Shown in pieces: positions 37,815-47,230 of a stretch of 64,000 bases of DNA; the first letter of the stretch is position 1, and every line of letters starts with the position of its first letter. This stretch comes from G041228335 sp964580905 (GTDB lineage: Bacteria; Pseudomonadota; Alphaproteobacteria; Puniceispirillales; UBA1172): assembly GCA_964580905.1 (NCBI GenBank), contig CAZOLR010000004.1, positions 1 to 64,000 of the forward strand. Direction: 5' to 3'. A program made the translations under genes and the position numbers. Below the pieces are notes generated by a model that worked only from the letters and a program-made list of their open reading frames with translations, did no database searches and was not told the DNA's origin.

Positions 37815-40800
37815 TCACGATGCTTTCCGGGACGCCGGTGATGGCGACGCCTTCAGGTTCCATTGATTGAGCTGTTGTTCTGCCATATTCATGGCGGCAA
37901 GTTTGATGTGACCAAATCCCCGCACGGTCAGAACAATCTCAACCATCTCCTCAAACCGTGAGATCTGATCGGCAGAAAGTGACCCGGCAGATGAAGAGAT
38001 AAGCGATATCACCTGCTCCCGGAAGGCGCGTTCACGCCGACGTTCCAAAGGCAGACCAAAAGGATCCAGCCATGTTCCCCGCAATCTCCGCATTGGTGCC
38101 AGTATCCGGAAGACACCGGTCATCCACGGGCCAAAGCGGAGTTTTCCTGGCGTGCCGTCCCGATGCCGGAGCCAGCCCAGCATCGGCGGCGCAAGGTGAT
38201 AGTTCATCCGAACCGATGCCCCGAATTCCGACTTGATTCTTGCGGTGAATTCATTCGATGTCATCAGCCTTGCCACTTCATATTCATCCTTGATATGCAT
38301 GACCCGGAAAAGAGCCCGGGCAGTTTTGCGGGCAATGCGATCATCATCCCCGTCAATCCGTCTGACCGCTGCACAAACCTCATCCATGATCTTTTGGTAA
38401 CGTCCGGCGTAGTTCTTGTCCTGATATCGGGCAAGCTGACCGGCAAAATAGCTGACCGCTTCAGCCGCCGGCATCGTATCAAGTGCCGGTTTTTCGTCCG
38501 GACGGATCAGACCGGCGGCGGCGAGAACACGCGGCTCATCCACCATCAGCCAGCGTCCCCAGTTCAGCGCCTTGAGATTGGTTTCAACATCAACACCGTT
38601 GAGCCGCAAGGCTTCGGCAAGCGAGTCATAACTCACCGGCAGGAATCCACCCTGCAGGGCAGCACCAAGCAACATGACATTAGCGCTGGTTGCCCGCCCC
38701 AGAAGACGCTCGCAAAGACCGGCGGTATCAAAATGCGTGATTTTCCTGCTATCCATTACCGCAGAAAGGCGCGCCAGCAGAAGACGGTCGTCAACAACGT
38801 GGCCTGTGCCAACCCCGTCCACCCCGACAGGATCGATGCGGGCACTGATAATCGCATGGCTTCTTTCTGCATCGAGACTTTTCAGCACCATGTCACCGGC
38901 GGCAACAACCGCATCACAGCCGATCAGAAGATCCGTGGACCTGGCGGGCAGACGAACCATCCTTCCCTTCAGGTTCTCGTTGCGTGACATGCGCACCTGG
39001 CTCGTCACCCCGCCGTTTTTCTGGGAAAGACCTGTCTGGTTGACGGCCTGGGCCGATATTCCTTCAATCCGGCCAGCCATCACCAGCACCGCAGAAAGAG
39101 TGGACACCCCGGTGCCGCCGATCCCGGCAAGAAAGATGTTGCGAATACCCCCATCCGGCGACGGCGGCGGCGGGAGATCCCTGTCTTCGGGCAAATCAGG
39201 AAATTCTTGCCGGTTAACGTCGCCACTTCCGGTCACTGAGACAAAACTCGGACAGAACCCCTCACGGCAGGAATAATCCTTATTGCACACCGTCTGGTCG
39301 ATCTGCTTCTTGATCCCTTCCGGGGTAATGGCCGGTTTGACAGCAACACAGTTGGATTTAACCGCGCAGTCACCGCAACCTTCACAAACAGCTTCATTGA
39401 TGAAAAGACGTTCCGGACGGTCTGGGATCTTGCCGCGCTTACGGCGACGACGCAATTCTGCCGCACAGGTCTGAACATAGATAAGGCCTGTCACGCCTTT
39501 GGTCCGGGCCAGATCTTCCTGCACCGGGATCAGATCACGTCGGTGGTGAAATCTTGTTCCGGCAGGCCAGGTGCCTGTCTTTTTCAGCGCATCCGGATCA
39601 TCGCTGATGACCACAACACCGGCCGCCCCCTCGGCGGTAATCTGCCGGGCAATTTCATCCGGTGATGAGCCACCTTGGGCGTTCTGTCCGCCGGTCATGG
39701 CTACAGCGTCATTATAAAGGATCTTGAACGTCATATTTACGCCAGCCGCAATCGCCGCACGAATGGCAAGATATCCTGAATGGGTGTAGGTACCGTCCCC
39801 GAGATTCTGAAACGTATGGTCGATATCAGAAAACGGTGCCCGGCCAATCCAGAACGCACCCTCACCACCCATCTGGGTGAAATTGGTGATCGTATCCGGG
39901 GTAAGAAAGCCGCTGATGGAATGGCAGCCTATGCCCATGCCTGTCACGGACCCGTCGGGAAGTTTGGTGCTCGAATTATGCGGACATCCGGCGCAATAAT
40001 AGGGTGTTCTCGCCGCAACAGGCGGCAGATTCCCCAAATCAGCCCCTCTCCGGATATCTTCAAGCTTTATATCATGGGCGCTTGCCCGCCGGACAATAGC
40101 CCCGGTCACCCCTTCAAGGCTGAGCTCACCATAGGCCGGAAGCAGCGCCACGTTTTCCGGGTCTGTCTTGCCGGAAAGACGAGGGCGCTCAGCCTGATTG
40201 ACGAGAAGATGGGCAAGCTGGTCTTCAACAAGGCTTCGTTTTTCCTCAATAACAAGAACTTCGTCAAACCGCCGGGCGAAATCAAGCATGGCATCAGGTT
40301 CAACAGGCCAGGGCATCGCAACAGACATCAGCGCAATACCCTCCGCTGACGGGTCTTCAAGCCCGAGCATATGGAGAGCCTCCCGGGTTTCGGTCACCGC
40401 CTTGCCGACAGCAATAATGCCGAGTTTGCCGCGTTCGGGCAGTGGGGTTACGGGAATGTTAACCGGATTTTCTTTCTGCCAGCGAAGAGCTCCCGGAAGA
40501 CGCAGCTGATAAAGGCGTTCTTCGCGCAGGATTGCCGGATCATGCCTGCCGACATGAACAGGGCCTGCATCTGCCGGGATGTTAAGGCCGGGACGAATGG
40601 ACCCCATATCCAGCACCACATTGGCATCAGCTGTATCGATCACGATTTTGAGGCCAACACATGTGCCGGCGTAACGTGACAACGCAAAAGCCTGAAGCCC
40701 CATCGGGATGATGTCTTCAACACGCCGCGGGAAGAAATAAGGCATCCCCATGGCAATAAAAGTCTGATCAGACTGGTACGCAAGGGTCGACGATTTCCCT

Positions 40801-41237
40801 GTCGGGTCATCACCCACGGCAATCACCATCCCGCCTTTCGGCGCAACCCCGCCCTGATTGGCATGACGCAAGGCGTCCACGGATCGGTCCAGCCCCGGGC
40901 CCTTGCCATACCATAAGCCGAAGACACCATCGTAAAGCCCGTGATCATAAAGGCCGATATGCTGACTGCCCCAGAGCGCTGTTGCCGCCAGCTCTTCGTT
41001 GACCGCAGGCTGAAAGACTATACCTTCCTCATCAAGAAACCGGCGCGACCGTGCAAGTTCAAGGTCAAGGCCACCAAGCGGAGAGCCGGGATATCCACTG
41101 ACAAGCCCTTTTGTGTTCAGTCCTGCCTCACGGTCCAGCCTGGCCTGTTCAAGGAGAAGACGCACAAGAGCCTGTGTTCCGCTGATCAGTGCAGGCCCCG
41201 ACGACAAGCTGTAGCAATCGTGAAGATTGATGCCCAT
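37815..41237 (-). CDS. Fused indolepyruvate:ferredoxin oxidoreductase
   Basis: 1140-residue fusion of the alpha/beta and gamma parts. The N-terminal pyruvate-ferredoxin-oxidoreductase-like domain (about 1-400) includes GYPGSPLGGLD. The thiamine-diphosphate domain follows with CAGCPHNSS, GMGIGCHSISGF and NLGDGTYTHSG...NDAVAMTGGQ near 410-560. Ferredoxin-type Cys clusters CEGCGDC and CREGFCP lie near 630-690, then a gamma domain starting NIFLAGIGGTGVSTLS, and a helical tail. It decarboxylates aryl- or branched 2-keto acids to acyl-CoA and reduces ferredoxin. ATG at 41237 follows GAGGG; earlier in-frame ATGs at 41255 and 41306 lack sites. It heads the doeAB unit. Confidence 0.92.
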   Translation of the reverse strand: MGINLHDCYSLSSGPALISGTQALVRLLLEQARLDREAGLNTKGLVSGYPGSPLGGLDLELARSRRFLDEEGIVFQPAVNEELAATALWGSQHIGLYDHGLYDGVFGLWYGKGPGLDRSVDALRHANQGGVAPKGGMVIAVGDDPTGKSSTLAYQSDQTFIAMGMPYFFPRRVEDIIPMGLQAFALSRYAGTCVGLKIVIDTADANVVLDMGSIRPGLNIPADAGPVHVGRHDPAILREERLYQLRLPGALRWQKENPVNIPVTPLPERGKLGIIAVGKAVTETREALHMLGLEDPSAEGIALMSVAMPWPVEPDAMLDFARRFDEVLVIEEKRSLVEDQLAHLLVNQAERPRLSGKTDPENVALLPAYGELSLEGVTGAIVRRASAHDIKLEDIRRGADLGNLPPVAARTPYYCAGCPHNSSTKLPDGSVTGMGIGCHSISGFLTPDTITNFTQMGGEGAFWIGRAPFSDIDHTFQNLGDGTYTHSGYLAIRAAIAAGVNMTFKILYNDAVAMTGGQNAQGGSSPDEIARQITAEGAAGVVVISDDPDALKKTGTWPAGTRFHHRRDLIPVQEDLARTKGVTGLIYVQTCAAELRRRRKRGKIPDRPERLFINEAVCEGCGDCAVKSNCVAVKPAITPEGIKKQIDQTVCNKDYSCREGFCPSFVSVTGSGDVNRQEFPDLPEDRDLPPPPSPDGGIRNIFLAGIGGTGVSTLSAVLVMAGRIEGISAQAVNQTGLSQKNGGVTSQVRMSRNENLKGRMVRLPARSTDLLIGCDAVVAAGDMVLKSLDAERSHAIISARIDPVGVDGVGTGHVVDDRLLLARLSAVMDSRKITHFDTAGLCERLLGRATSANVMLLGAALQGGFLPVSYDSLAEALRLNGVDVETNLKALNWGRWLMVDEPRVLAAAGLIRPDEKPALDTMPAAEAVSYFAGQLARYQDKNYAGRYQKIMDEVCAAVRRIDGDDDRIARKTARALFRVMHIKDEYEVARLMTSNEFTARIKSEFGASVRMNYHLAPPMLGWLRHRDGTPGKLRFGPWMTGVFRILAPMRRLRGTWLDPFGLPLERRRERAFREQVISLISSSAGSLSADQISRFEEMVEIVLTVRGFGHIKLAAMNMAEQQLNQWNLKASPSPASRKAS

Positions 41238-41289
41238 TTTCCCTCGCAAAATCATCACGGATGAACATATCAACGCTAGCCGATTCACC

Positions 41290-41318
41290 TGGCAAAGCCT
41301 AGGCACTAATTGGCAAAG
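41290..41318. repeat. Direct repeat TGGCAAAG spaced by two helical turns
   Basis: TGGCAAAG occurs at 41290-41297 and 41311-41318, 21 bp apart, in the divergent region between the oxidoreductase and thiolase genes and just upstream of a candidate thiolase promoter. Same-face direct repeats here fit an activator site. Confidence 0.4.
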
Positions 41319-41326
41319 AATAGCGT

Positions 41327-41356
41327 TTGACGTCAGATGAAATCGCCACCTAGTAT
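41327..41356 (+). promoter_or_regulatory. Candidate sigma-70-type promoter of the thiolase gene
   Basis: TTGACG (41327-41332), an 18-bp spacer and TAGTAT (41351-41356) lie about 75 bp before the thiolase ATG. Matches to the consensus are good at -35 and fair at -10. Confidence 0.5.
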
Positions 41357-41429
41357 AGATACGCCTTAAGGCCGGTAAATTCTCGCCTTTGTGTGAAGTC
41401 AGGACAGAAAAAGAAATGCGGAGCGTTCC

Positions 41430-42611
41430 ATGACCGATGTATATGTGCTTTCAGCCACGCGTTCAGCTATTGGCAGTTTTGGCGGCAGCCTTAAAGACAC
41501 CCCGCCGATTGATCTTGGTATCAGTATTGCCCGGTCTGCAATCGGCTTGTCCGGTCTTGACGCATCGAAAATCGGCCATGCTGTTATCGGCAATGTCATC
41601 CATTCCGAACCTCGAGATATGTATATTTCGCGATGCATATCGATCGGCGCCGGCATGGCGGAAGGGGCGCCGGCGCTGACGGTAAACCGGCTTTGCGGCA
41701 GCGGATTGCAGGCGATTGTCAGCGCCACCCAGTTGATCCGTCTCGGCGATACGGAAACAGCACTCGCCGGAGGAGTTGAGGTGATGAGCCGGAGCAGCCA
41801 TATCATCCCCGGCCTGCGATGGGGCGCGCGCATGGGTGATGCCGGTGTGCAGGATATGATGCTCGGGGCACTTCATGATCCGTTCGGGCTCGGCCATATG
41901 GGCGTGACAGCCGAAAATGTCGCCGCCGATTACGGCATCAGCAGGGATGAGCAGGATCATTTTGCCTGGGAAAGCCAGCAACGCGCGGCGCGTGCAAGGG
42001 CTGAAGGATATTTCAACAGTCAGATCAGCCCCGTTGAAGTCATTCAACGTCGCAAGCCCGTTATCTTTGATCAGGACGAATATATCCGTGATGATACGAC
42101 GGTCTCCTCCCTCGGGGATCTCCGGGCTGTCTTTCAGAAAGATGGTTCGGTCACCGCTGGCAACGCATCCGGTATCAATGATGGTGCCGCCATGCTTGTT
42201 CTTGCTTCGGCAGCGGCTGCCAAAGCCGGGGACGCGGCCCCGCTGGCCCGTATTGTCAGTTACGGCTTTGGAGGTGTTGCGCCGCGGATTATGGGCATGG
42301 GGCCGGTACCGGCAAGCCGGATGGCGCTTGAGAAAGCGGGGCTCAGGATCACTGATCTTGAGGTGGTGGAAAGCAATGAGGCTTTTGCCGCCCAGGCTTG
42401 CGCTGTGTCGAAAGAGCTTGGTCTTGCCTCTGATATCGTCAACCCGAACGGCGGCGCGATTGCCCTTGGTCATCCTGTCGGCGCAACCGGGGCTGTGATC
42501 ATGACCAAACTGATCCATGAGCTGAAACGGAGGAATGGACGTTACGGCATGGCAACCATGTGTATTGGCGGCGGTCAGGGTATCAGCGTCATTGTCGATG
42601 CAGAAATGTGA
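41430..42611 (+). CDS. Thiolase (acetyl-CoA acetyltransferase family)
   Basis: 393 residues. The nucleophile is C89 in NRLCGSGLQAI. NPNGGAIALGHPVGATGA contains the catalytic His (348) and CIGGGQG contains the second Cys (378). The set is complete, so it should be an active thiolase, cleaving or joining acyl-CoA and acetyl-CoA. Whether it is degradative or biosynthetic cannot be read. GGAG lies before the ATG. The Ldh-family gene follows on the same strand. Confidence 0.92.
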   Translation: MTDVYVLSATRSAIGSFGGSLKDTPPIDLGISIARSAIGLSGLDASKIGHAVIGNVIHSEPRDMYISRCISIGAGMAEGAPALTVNRLCGSGLQAIVSATQLIRLGDTETALAGGVEVMSRSSHIIPGLRWGARMGDAGVQDMMLGALHDPFGLGHMGVTAENVAADYGISRDEQDHFAWESQQRAARARAEGYFNSQISPVEVIQRRKPVIFDQDEYIRDDTTVSSLGDLRAVFQKDGSVTAGNASGINDGAAMLVLASAAAAKAGDAAPLARIVSYGFGGVAPRIMGMGPVPASRMALEKAGLRITDLEVVESNEAFAAQACAVSKELGLASDIVNPNGGAIALGHPVGATGAVIMTKLIHELKRRNGRYGMATMCIGGGQGISVIVDAEM

Positions 42612-42666
42612 AATCAACACGAAAATTCATTTATTTTAAAAGACAGTAAAGACAGGGAGAACGGCA

Positions 42667-43668
42667 ATGGCCACAACTGAACTCAGCCTCGATGAGATTT
42701 ACGCACTTGCTTACGATTGTCTCACCATCAATGGTGCAGATCATGAAAATGCCTCGGCGCTGGCCAATACCATCATGACCGCGGAACGGGACGGATCGGT
42801 TTCCCACGGGTTGTTCCGGCTTCCTGCCTATGTGGCCTCGCTCAGATCAGGCAAGGTGAACGGCAAGGCCAGACCAAAGTCAACCACGACCACTCCGGCG
42901 CTGGTCAGACTGCATGGCGATAACGGCTATGCCCCGATGGCGCATCAGGTCGGGATACCTCTTCTGATCGAAGCTGCCCGCACCTCAGGTGTGGGCCTGC
43001 TCGCCATAAGCCATGTCCATCACATGGCCGCGCTCTGGCCCGAGGTTGAAGCCCTGGCCGAAGCTGATCTTGCAGGGCTGGCCTGCACGGCCTATATGCC
43101 CATGGTCGCCCCTGCAGGGGCAACATCCGCTCTCTTCGGCACCAACCCGATCGCCTTTGCCTGGCCACGTCCGGGGCAGAGCCCCGTGGTCTATGACATG
43201 GCCACGGCCTCCATGGCGATGGGTGAAGTGCAGGTTGCCGCGCGCGAAGGCCACGATGTTCCTCCGGGCACAGGCCTTGACAAGGACGGCCAGCCCACCA
43301 CTGATCCGGCGGCTATCGCTGATGGTGGCGTGCTGCTGCCTTTTGGCGGCTATAAGGGTTCCGCGATCGCCATGATGGTGGAATTGCTTGCCGCAGGTTT
43401 AGTGGGGGAAAATTTCTCTTTTGAAGCCCGTGAGGGCGATAACGGCGATGGCGGCCCACCCCAGGGAGGCCAGTTCATTCTTGCGATGAGCCCTGAAATC
43501 GTTGCGGGGTCAGGTTGGGAAAGTCACTGCGAAGGTTTTTTTGCCCGTCTGACCGGTCTTGAAGGGGTGCGCCTGCCAGGTGAACGCCGGCACAAAAACC
43601 GCCTTTCCGACGCGCCAAGGGCCATCAATACCCCGCTTGTGGAAAAGATACGGGGCCTAATGTCCTAG
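42667..43668 (+). CDS. Ldh/MDH type-2-family NAD(P) oxidoreductase
   Basis: 333 residues of the malate/L-lactate dehydrogenase 2 family, which includes DpkA (piperideine/pyrroline-2-carboxylate reductase), YlbC and ComC. Seen: MTAERDGSVSHGLFRL near residue 38 (the conserved His), AISHVHHMAALWPEVE near 115, FGTNPIAFAWPR near 157, and LLPFGGYKGSAIAMMVELL near 225. The HAAL-like segment and the nearby amino-acid oxidation genes favour an imino-acid reductase role, but a 2-hydroxyacid substrate is equally possible. The stop codon shares the CTAG with the stop of the convergent M24 gene. Confidence 0.87.
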   Translation: MATTELSLDEIYALAYDCLTINGADHENASALANTIMTAERDGSVSHGLFRLPAYVASLRSGKVNGKARPKSTTTTPALVRLHGDNGYAPMAHQVGIPLLIEAARTSGVGLLAISHVHHMAALWPEVEALAEADLAGLACTAYMPMVAPAGATSALFGTNPIAFAWPRPGQSPVVYDMATASMAMGEVQVAAREGHDVPPGTGLDKDGQPTTDPAAIADGGVLLPFGGYKGSAIAMMVELLAAGLVGENFSFEAREGDNGDGGPPQGGQFILAMSPEIVAGSGWESHCEGFFARLTGLEGVRLPGERRHKNRLSDAPRAINTPLVEKIRGLMS

Positions 43669-44822
43669 GCCTTTAGCTGGGGCAGGATGGCGGGGGCACG
43701 TGTTGTCAGCAACTCTGCCCCGTCATTCCTGAGGACAATATTTTCCTCATGCACGAGCATCCGGCCCTCGCTGATCTCAAGCGACGGCTCAAGGGTGAGG
43801 ACCATATTTTCCGTAAGCACGGTCTCATCCCATCTGATATGCGAAGGCGGCTCGGTAAGCTGCAATCCAAGGCCATGACCAAAACGTCCGACTCCGTCGC
43901 CATCGGTACCAAGACGGTCTGCCATGATGGCAAAAAGTTCGGCTGATGTCATGCCAACCCGTATCCGGGTGAGCGCATCCTCCGTCGCCTGCCACAAAAG
44001 GGCATGGGCATCCGCCGCCTCAGCGGAGACTTTGCCCACCGCAAAATTGCGGTCGAAATCGCAGAAATATCCGTCCCAGCAACAGCCCGTATCCAGCATC
44101 AGCACATCACCGGACCGGAGCGGTGCATGGCCCGGCGGGGAAATGATATCCCCATAGCCGCCCTGCCCGGCCGCACCGACAAGATAGGACACATCATCAA
44201 GACCGGATTCAAGAGCTTTGATCTTGAAACCGCGGAAAACTTCAGCAAGCGGCATACCGGCCGATGCCCAGGACGGCAGTTGCTCAAACACCTTGCTGGC
44301 CATGCCGCAGGTGTGCCTTATCTTGGCAATCTCGGCATCGGATTTGACCATGCGGCAGGCCCTGAATATTTCGGTGGCATCGACCCGTTCAGGTGAGCCG
44401 ATCGCCTCTTCCAGAAGTATCAGATCCCGGAGAGGCATCATCAGTTTGGTTTCACGCCCCATCAGCATGCCCAGCCTTGGCGTTGTTCCGGCCATGGACC
44501 GGATGACATCAGCAAGCAGGCTGATCCCGTCATCCGGCGCTGCCGGTGACGGCCAGCTGTGGACGCGGCCGATAAATCCTCTTTCCATCAGGGGCACACC
44601 GATCGTCGGAATAACGGCTTCGGGCATGCCACGGGCAGGCACGACCACGAACCAGGGGCGGGTCGGGCTCTGCCAGAATTGAGTCATGAAGCCGGTGATA
44701 TAGCGTATATCATGTTCCGAAGTGAGCAAGATGACATCGAGATCCTGCACCTCCATGGCCTGTTGGATGATGTTTAATCGGGCTTCGTACTCTGCCCTTG
44801 GAAAACCACGCTCAAGCGACAT
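43665..44822 (-). CDS. M24-family metallopeptidase (Xaa-Pro dipeptidase-like)
   Basis: 385 residues with an N-terminal creatinase-type domain (LLTSEHDIRYITGFMTQFW) and a C-terminal pita-bread domain. In it LMLDTGCCWDGYFCDFDRNFAVG supplies the Asp pair, GHGLGLQLTEPP the His and LTLEPSLEI the Glu of the dinuclear metal site. It could cleave X-Pro dipeptides or, like DoeA, act on a small amidine or lactam. ATG at 44822 follows AAGGAGACAGAC. It is the last gene of the MFS-LhgO-DadA-M24 unit, 36 bp after dadA, and overlaps the Ldh-family gene by 4 bp at their shared CTAG. Confidence 0.85.
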   Translation of the reverse strand: MSLERGFPRAEYEARLNIIQQAMEVQDLDVILLTSEHDIRYITGFMTQFWQSPTRPWFVVVPARGMPEAVIPTIGVPLMERGFIGRVHSWPSPAAPDDGISLLADVIRSMAGTTPRLGMLMGRETKLMMPLRDLILLEEAIGSPERVDATEIFRACRMVKSDAEIAKIRHTCGMASKVFEQLPSWASAGMPLAEVFRGFKIKALESGLDDVSYLVGAAGQGGYGDIISPPGHAPLRSGDVLMLDTGCCWDGYFCDFDRNFAVGKVSAEAADAHALLWQATEDALTRIRVGMTSAELFAIMADRLGTDGDGVGRFGHGLGLQLTEPPSHIRWDETVLTENMVLTLEPSLEISEGRMLVHEENIVLRNDGAELLTTRAPAILPQLKA

Positions 44823-44858
44823 GTCTGTCTCCTTGCTGAGATTATGTTGAACCAACGC

Positions 44859-46112
44859 CTAAACAGGGAAGCGTTCGGCCCGGAACGGGGTGATATCAAT
44901 AGGTGCTTTCCTGCCACTGATGAGGGCGGCAATAACCCGGCCTGATCCGGGCCCCATGCTCAGGCCGATATGCTGGTGACCAAAGTCAAACCACAACCCC
45001 GGATGGCGCGGCGCCGCCCCGATCATGGGCAGGCTGTCGATCAAAGTAGGGCGGCGACCCATCCATGGCTCGTCCTCAATGGGCTTGCCAAGCCCGTGAT
45101 GTGATCTGGCATCGGCAACAGAATTCTCTGCCTGACGAAAATTTGGCGGCGCATCACGATCATCGAACTCAACCCCTGTGGTGATACGGACCCCCTGCTG
45201 CATCGGCGCCATGACATAGCCGCCGTCAATATCATAGATCGCGCGGCCAAGCGGCATGCCTTCACCGGGTTCAAGGTGCCAGTGATACCCGCGCTCCCAG
45301 GCCATGGGAATACGATAGCCGAGCCAGCCGGCAATTTCTGCTGACCATCCGCCGGCCGCAAGCACCACGTCATCGGCAGTGAGGACCTCCCCTGACATGA
45401 GCTTGACTTGCCAGCCCTGTTCATTGGTGAGCGCGGCAACCCTGTCTTCGCGGACAACACCACCCGCAGCTTCAAAGAGACGAACATAGGCATCCGTCAG
45501 CTTGGCCGGATTGGTCACCCCGCAGGTATCGTCCATCAATACCGCCTTAACATAGATCGGGCTGAGCCCGGGCTCGATCTGACGGATCTGGTCCTGCTCA
45601 TAGACAGAATAGCGGACACCAACTTCATTCATCAGCTCAAGTTCCTTGGAATAGGCCCGGAACGTGGATTCCTTTCTGAAGGTCTTGAACCAGCCGGCGT
45701 AACGCAAGAGCTCATCCACCCCGGCTTCCTTGATCAGGGCCTTATGGCGATCCAGCGAAATATCCATCAGCGCTTTCAGCGCCCTTGCTGCATGCTTTGC
45801 CCGTCTGTTGCTGGAATAGGAAAGAAACTTGAGAGACCAGCCAAGATATTTGAGCACGAAAAGAGGATTGTACCGGAACCCGTTGCTCCGGTTCAGAAGA
45901 AGCTTCGGCAGGGCTTTCAGCAGCTGCGGGTTATTGAGCACCACAACAGAACTTTCCGACAAAACACCCGCATTACCATAAGATGTTTCACGTCCGGGTG
46001 TTTTGGGATCGATCAGCGTAACCTGATGGCCCGCGAGCTGCGTTTCAAGCGCCGCGCACACGCCGACAATTCCACCACCGATAACAACAACCTGCTTGCC
46101 CTGTTCCATCAC
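44859..46112 (-). CDS. D-amino-acid dehydrogenase-like FAD oxidase (DadA family)
   Basis: 417-residue flavoprotein of the DAO superfamily. It has the FAD motif VVVIGGGIVGVCAALE, the GRETSYGNAGVLSESS segment near residue 40 typical of DadA, and a C-terminal GFGHQH-like segment reading WFDFGHQHIGLSMGPGSGR. DadA oxidises D-amino acids to 2-keto acids plus ammonia, with electrons going to quinone. It overlaps the upstream LhgO-like gene by 4 bp. It could also oxidise secondary amines or other imino acids; the imine product would be a RidA target. Confidence 0.88.
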   Translation of the reverse strand: MMEQGKQVVVIGGGIVGVCAALETQLAGHQVTLIDPKTPGRETSYGNAGVLSESSVVVLNNPQLLKALPKLLLNRSNGFRYNPLFVLKYLGWSLKFLSYSSNRRAKHAARALKALMDISLDRHKALIKEAGVDELLRYAGWFKTFRKESTFRAYSKELELMNEVGVRYSVYEQDQIRQIEPGLSPIYVKAVLMDDTCGVTNPAKLTDAYVRLFEAAGGVVREDRVAALTNEQGWQVKLMSGEVLTADDVVLAAGGWSAEIAGWLGYRIPMAWERGYHWHLEPGEGMPLGRAIYDIDGGYVMAPMQQGVRITTGVEFDDRDAPPNFRQAENSVADARSHHGLGKPIEDEPWMGRRPTLIDSLPMIGAAPRHPGLWFDFGHQHIGLSMGPGSGRVIAALISGRKAPIDITPFRAERFPV

Positions 46113-47224
46113 GAAAGATCCATTTTACTTGCCACTTCATCGGCGATGGCGAGGCTTGATGTTAATCCGGGTGAGTCTATGCCGTAAAGCGCAATCACCC
46201 CGGGGGCGGCGTGATCTTTTTCTGTCGTGATGACAAAATCCTGAAACACTGATCCGTCAGGAATGATTTTGGGGCGAAGCCCGGCCCAGGCGGGCACCAG
46301 CTCATCCGGCTGTAGTTCAGGCCAGTAGGTTGAGATAAGCGCATGAAAGCGTTTCGCATCATTGGGATTTACATCATAGGATGGCGTATCCACCCACTGA
46401 ATATCAGGTCCGAACCGGGCCCCGCCCCCGCTATCCAGCGTCAGATGAATACCAAGACCACCGCCGGACGGCATCGGGTAGATCAGATGCCGGAAGGGAG
46501 GTTTGCGGGTGGAGACAAAATACTGCCCCTTGGCCATGTAATGCGGCGGCACGATATCAGGGTTCATGGTCTCAATGGCAAGCGAAACCTGTCTTGAGCC
46601 ATGCCCTGCCGCGTTGATGATATGCCTGGCGCTCAGGGTCATCTTTTCCCCCTGGCCATCGATGGTGACCATATAGCGCTCCCCGTCAAAGCTTGCCGAT
46701 TCAAAACGGCTCTGATACGCGATGATCGCGCCGGCGTTTTCCGCATCTGCCTCAAGTGCGGCCATATAACTGTGGCTGTCCACCACGCCTGTGACAGGCG
46801 AATGCAACGCGGCGATGGCATTGATCTCAGGCTCCATGGCCTTAAGACTTTCCTCACCGATGAGTTCAAGCCCGGGCACTTCATTGGCATCACCGATATC
46901 CTTAAGCCTGGCAAGGCCTTCAATCTGGCCCTCTTCGGTGGCAACAATCAGTTTGCCATGCCTTTTGGTTGTGACGCCCCGGTCCGCGCAATAATCATAC
47001 ATCATGGCCGCTCCTGCAACACAGAGCCGGGCTTTGAGTGATCCGGTTGGGTAATAGATACCGGCATGAATCACTTCCGAGTTTCGTGACGAGGTTTCCA
47101 TCCCGAAACCGGGATTGCTTTCAGCCAGGATCACGCTTGCGCCGCTCAGGGCCAGTTTGCGGGTAATGGCCAGGCCTACCGCTCCTGCTCCCACCACGAG
47201 AATATCCGTTTCTGCATCCACCAT
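46109..47224 (-). CDS. LhgO-like FAD-dependent oxidoreductase (L-2-hydroxyglutarate oxidase family)
   Basis: 371 residues. FAD motif DILVVGAGAVGLAITRKL; the sequence TSSRNSEVIHAGIYYPTGSLKARLC near residue 45 is typical of LhgO/YgaF; and a C-terminal GIDSPGLTSSLAIADEV region completes the DAO fold. LhgO oxidises L-2-hydroxyglutarate to 2-oxoglutarate with transfer to quinone. A different hydroxy-acid substrate is possible. It starts 6 bp after the MFS gene stop and overlaps dadA by 4 bp. Confidence 0.87.
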   Translation of the reverse strand: MVDAETDILVVGAGAVGLAITRKLALSGASVILAESNPGFGMETSSRNSEVIHAGIYYPTGSLKARLCVAGAAMMYDYCADRGVTTKRHGKLIVATEEGQIEGLARLKDIGDANEVPGLELIGEESLKAMEPEINAIAALHSPVTGVVDSHSYMAALEADAENAGAIIAYQSRFESASFDGERYMVTIDGQGEKMTLSARHIINAAGHGSRQVSLAIETMNPDIVPPHYMAKGQYFVSTRKPPFRHLIYPMPSGGGLGIHLTLDSGGGARFGPDIQWVDTPSYDVNPNDAKRFHALISTYWPELQPDELVPAWAGLRPKIIPDGSVFQDFVITTEKDHAAPGVIALYGIDSPGLTSSLAIADEVASKMDLS

Positions 47225-47230
47225 ATGTCT

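Noticed and set aside
41463..42620. Minus-strand open frame of 385 codons
   Set aside because: It is antisense to the thiolase gene, which has all catalytic residues; the His/Arg-rich translation has no recognisable family.
43665..44855. DddP-type DMSP lyase for the M24-family gene
   Set aside because: DddP is also an M24 protein in marine alphaproteobacteria, but this protein is shorter, keeps the usual M24 metal ligands and has a creatinase-type N-terminus; no DddP-specific features were recognised.
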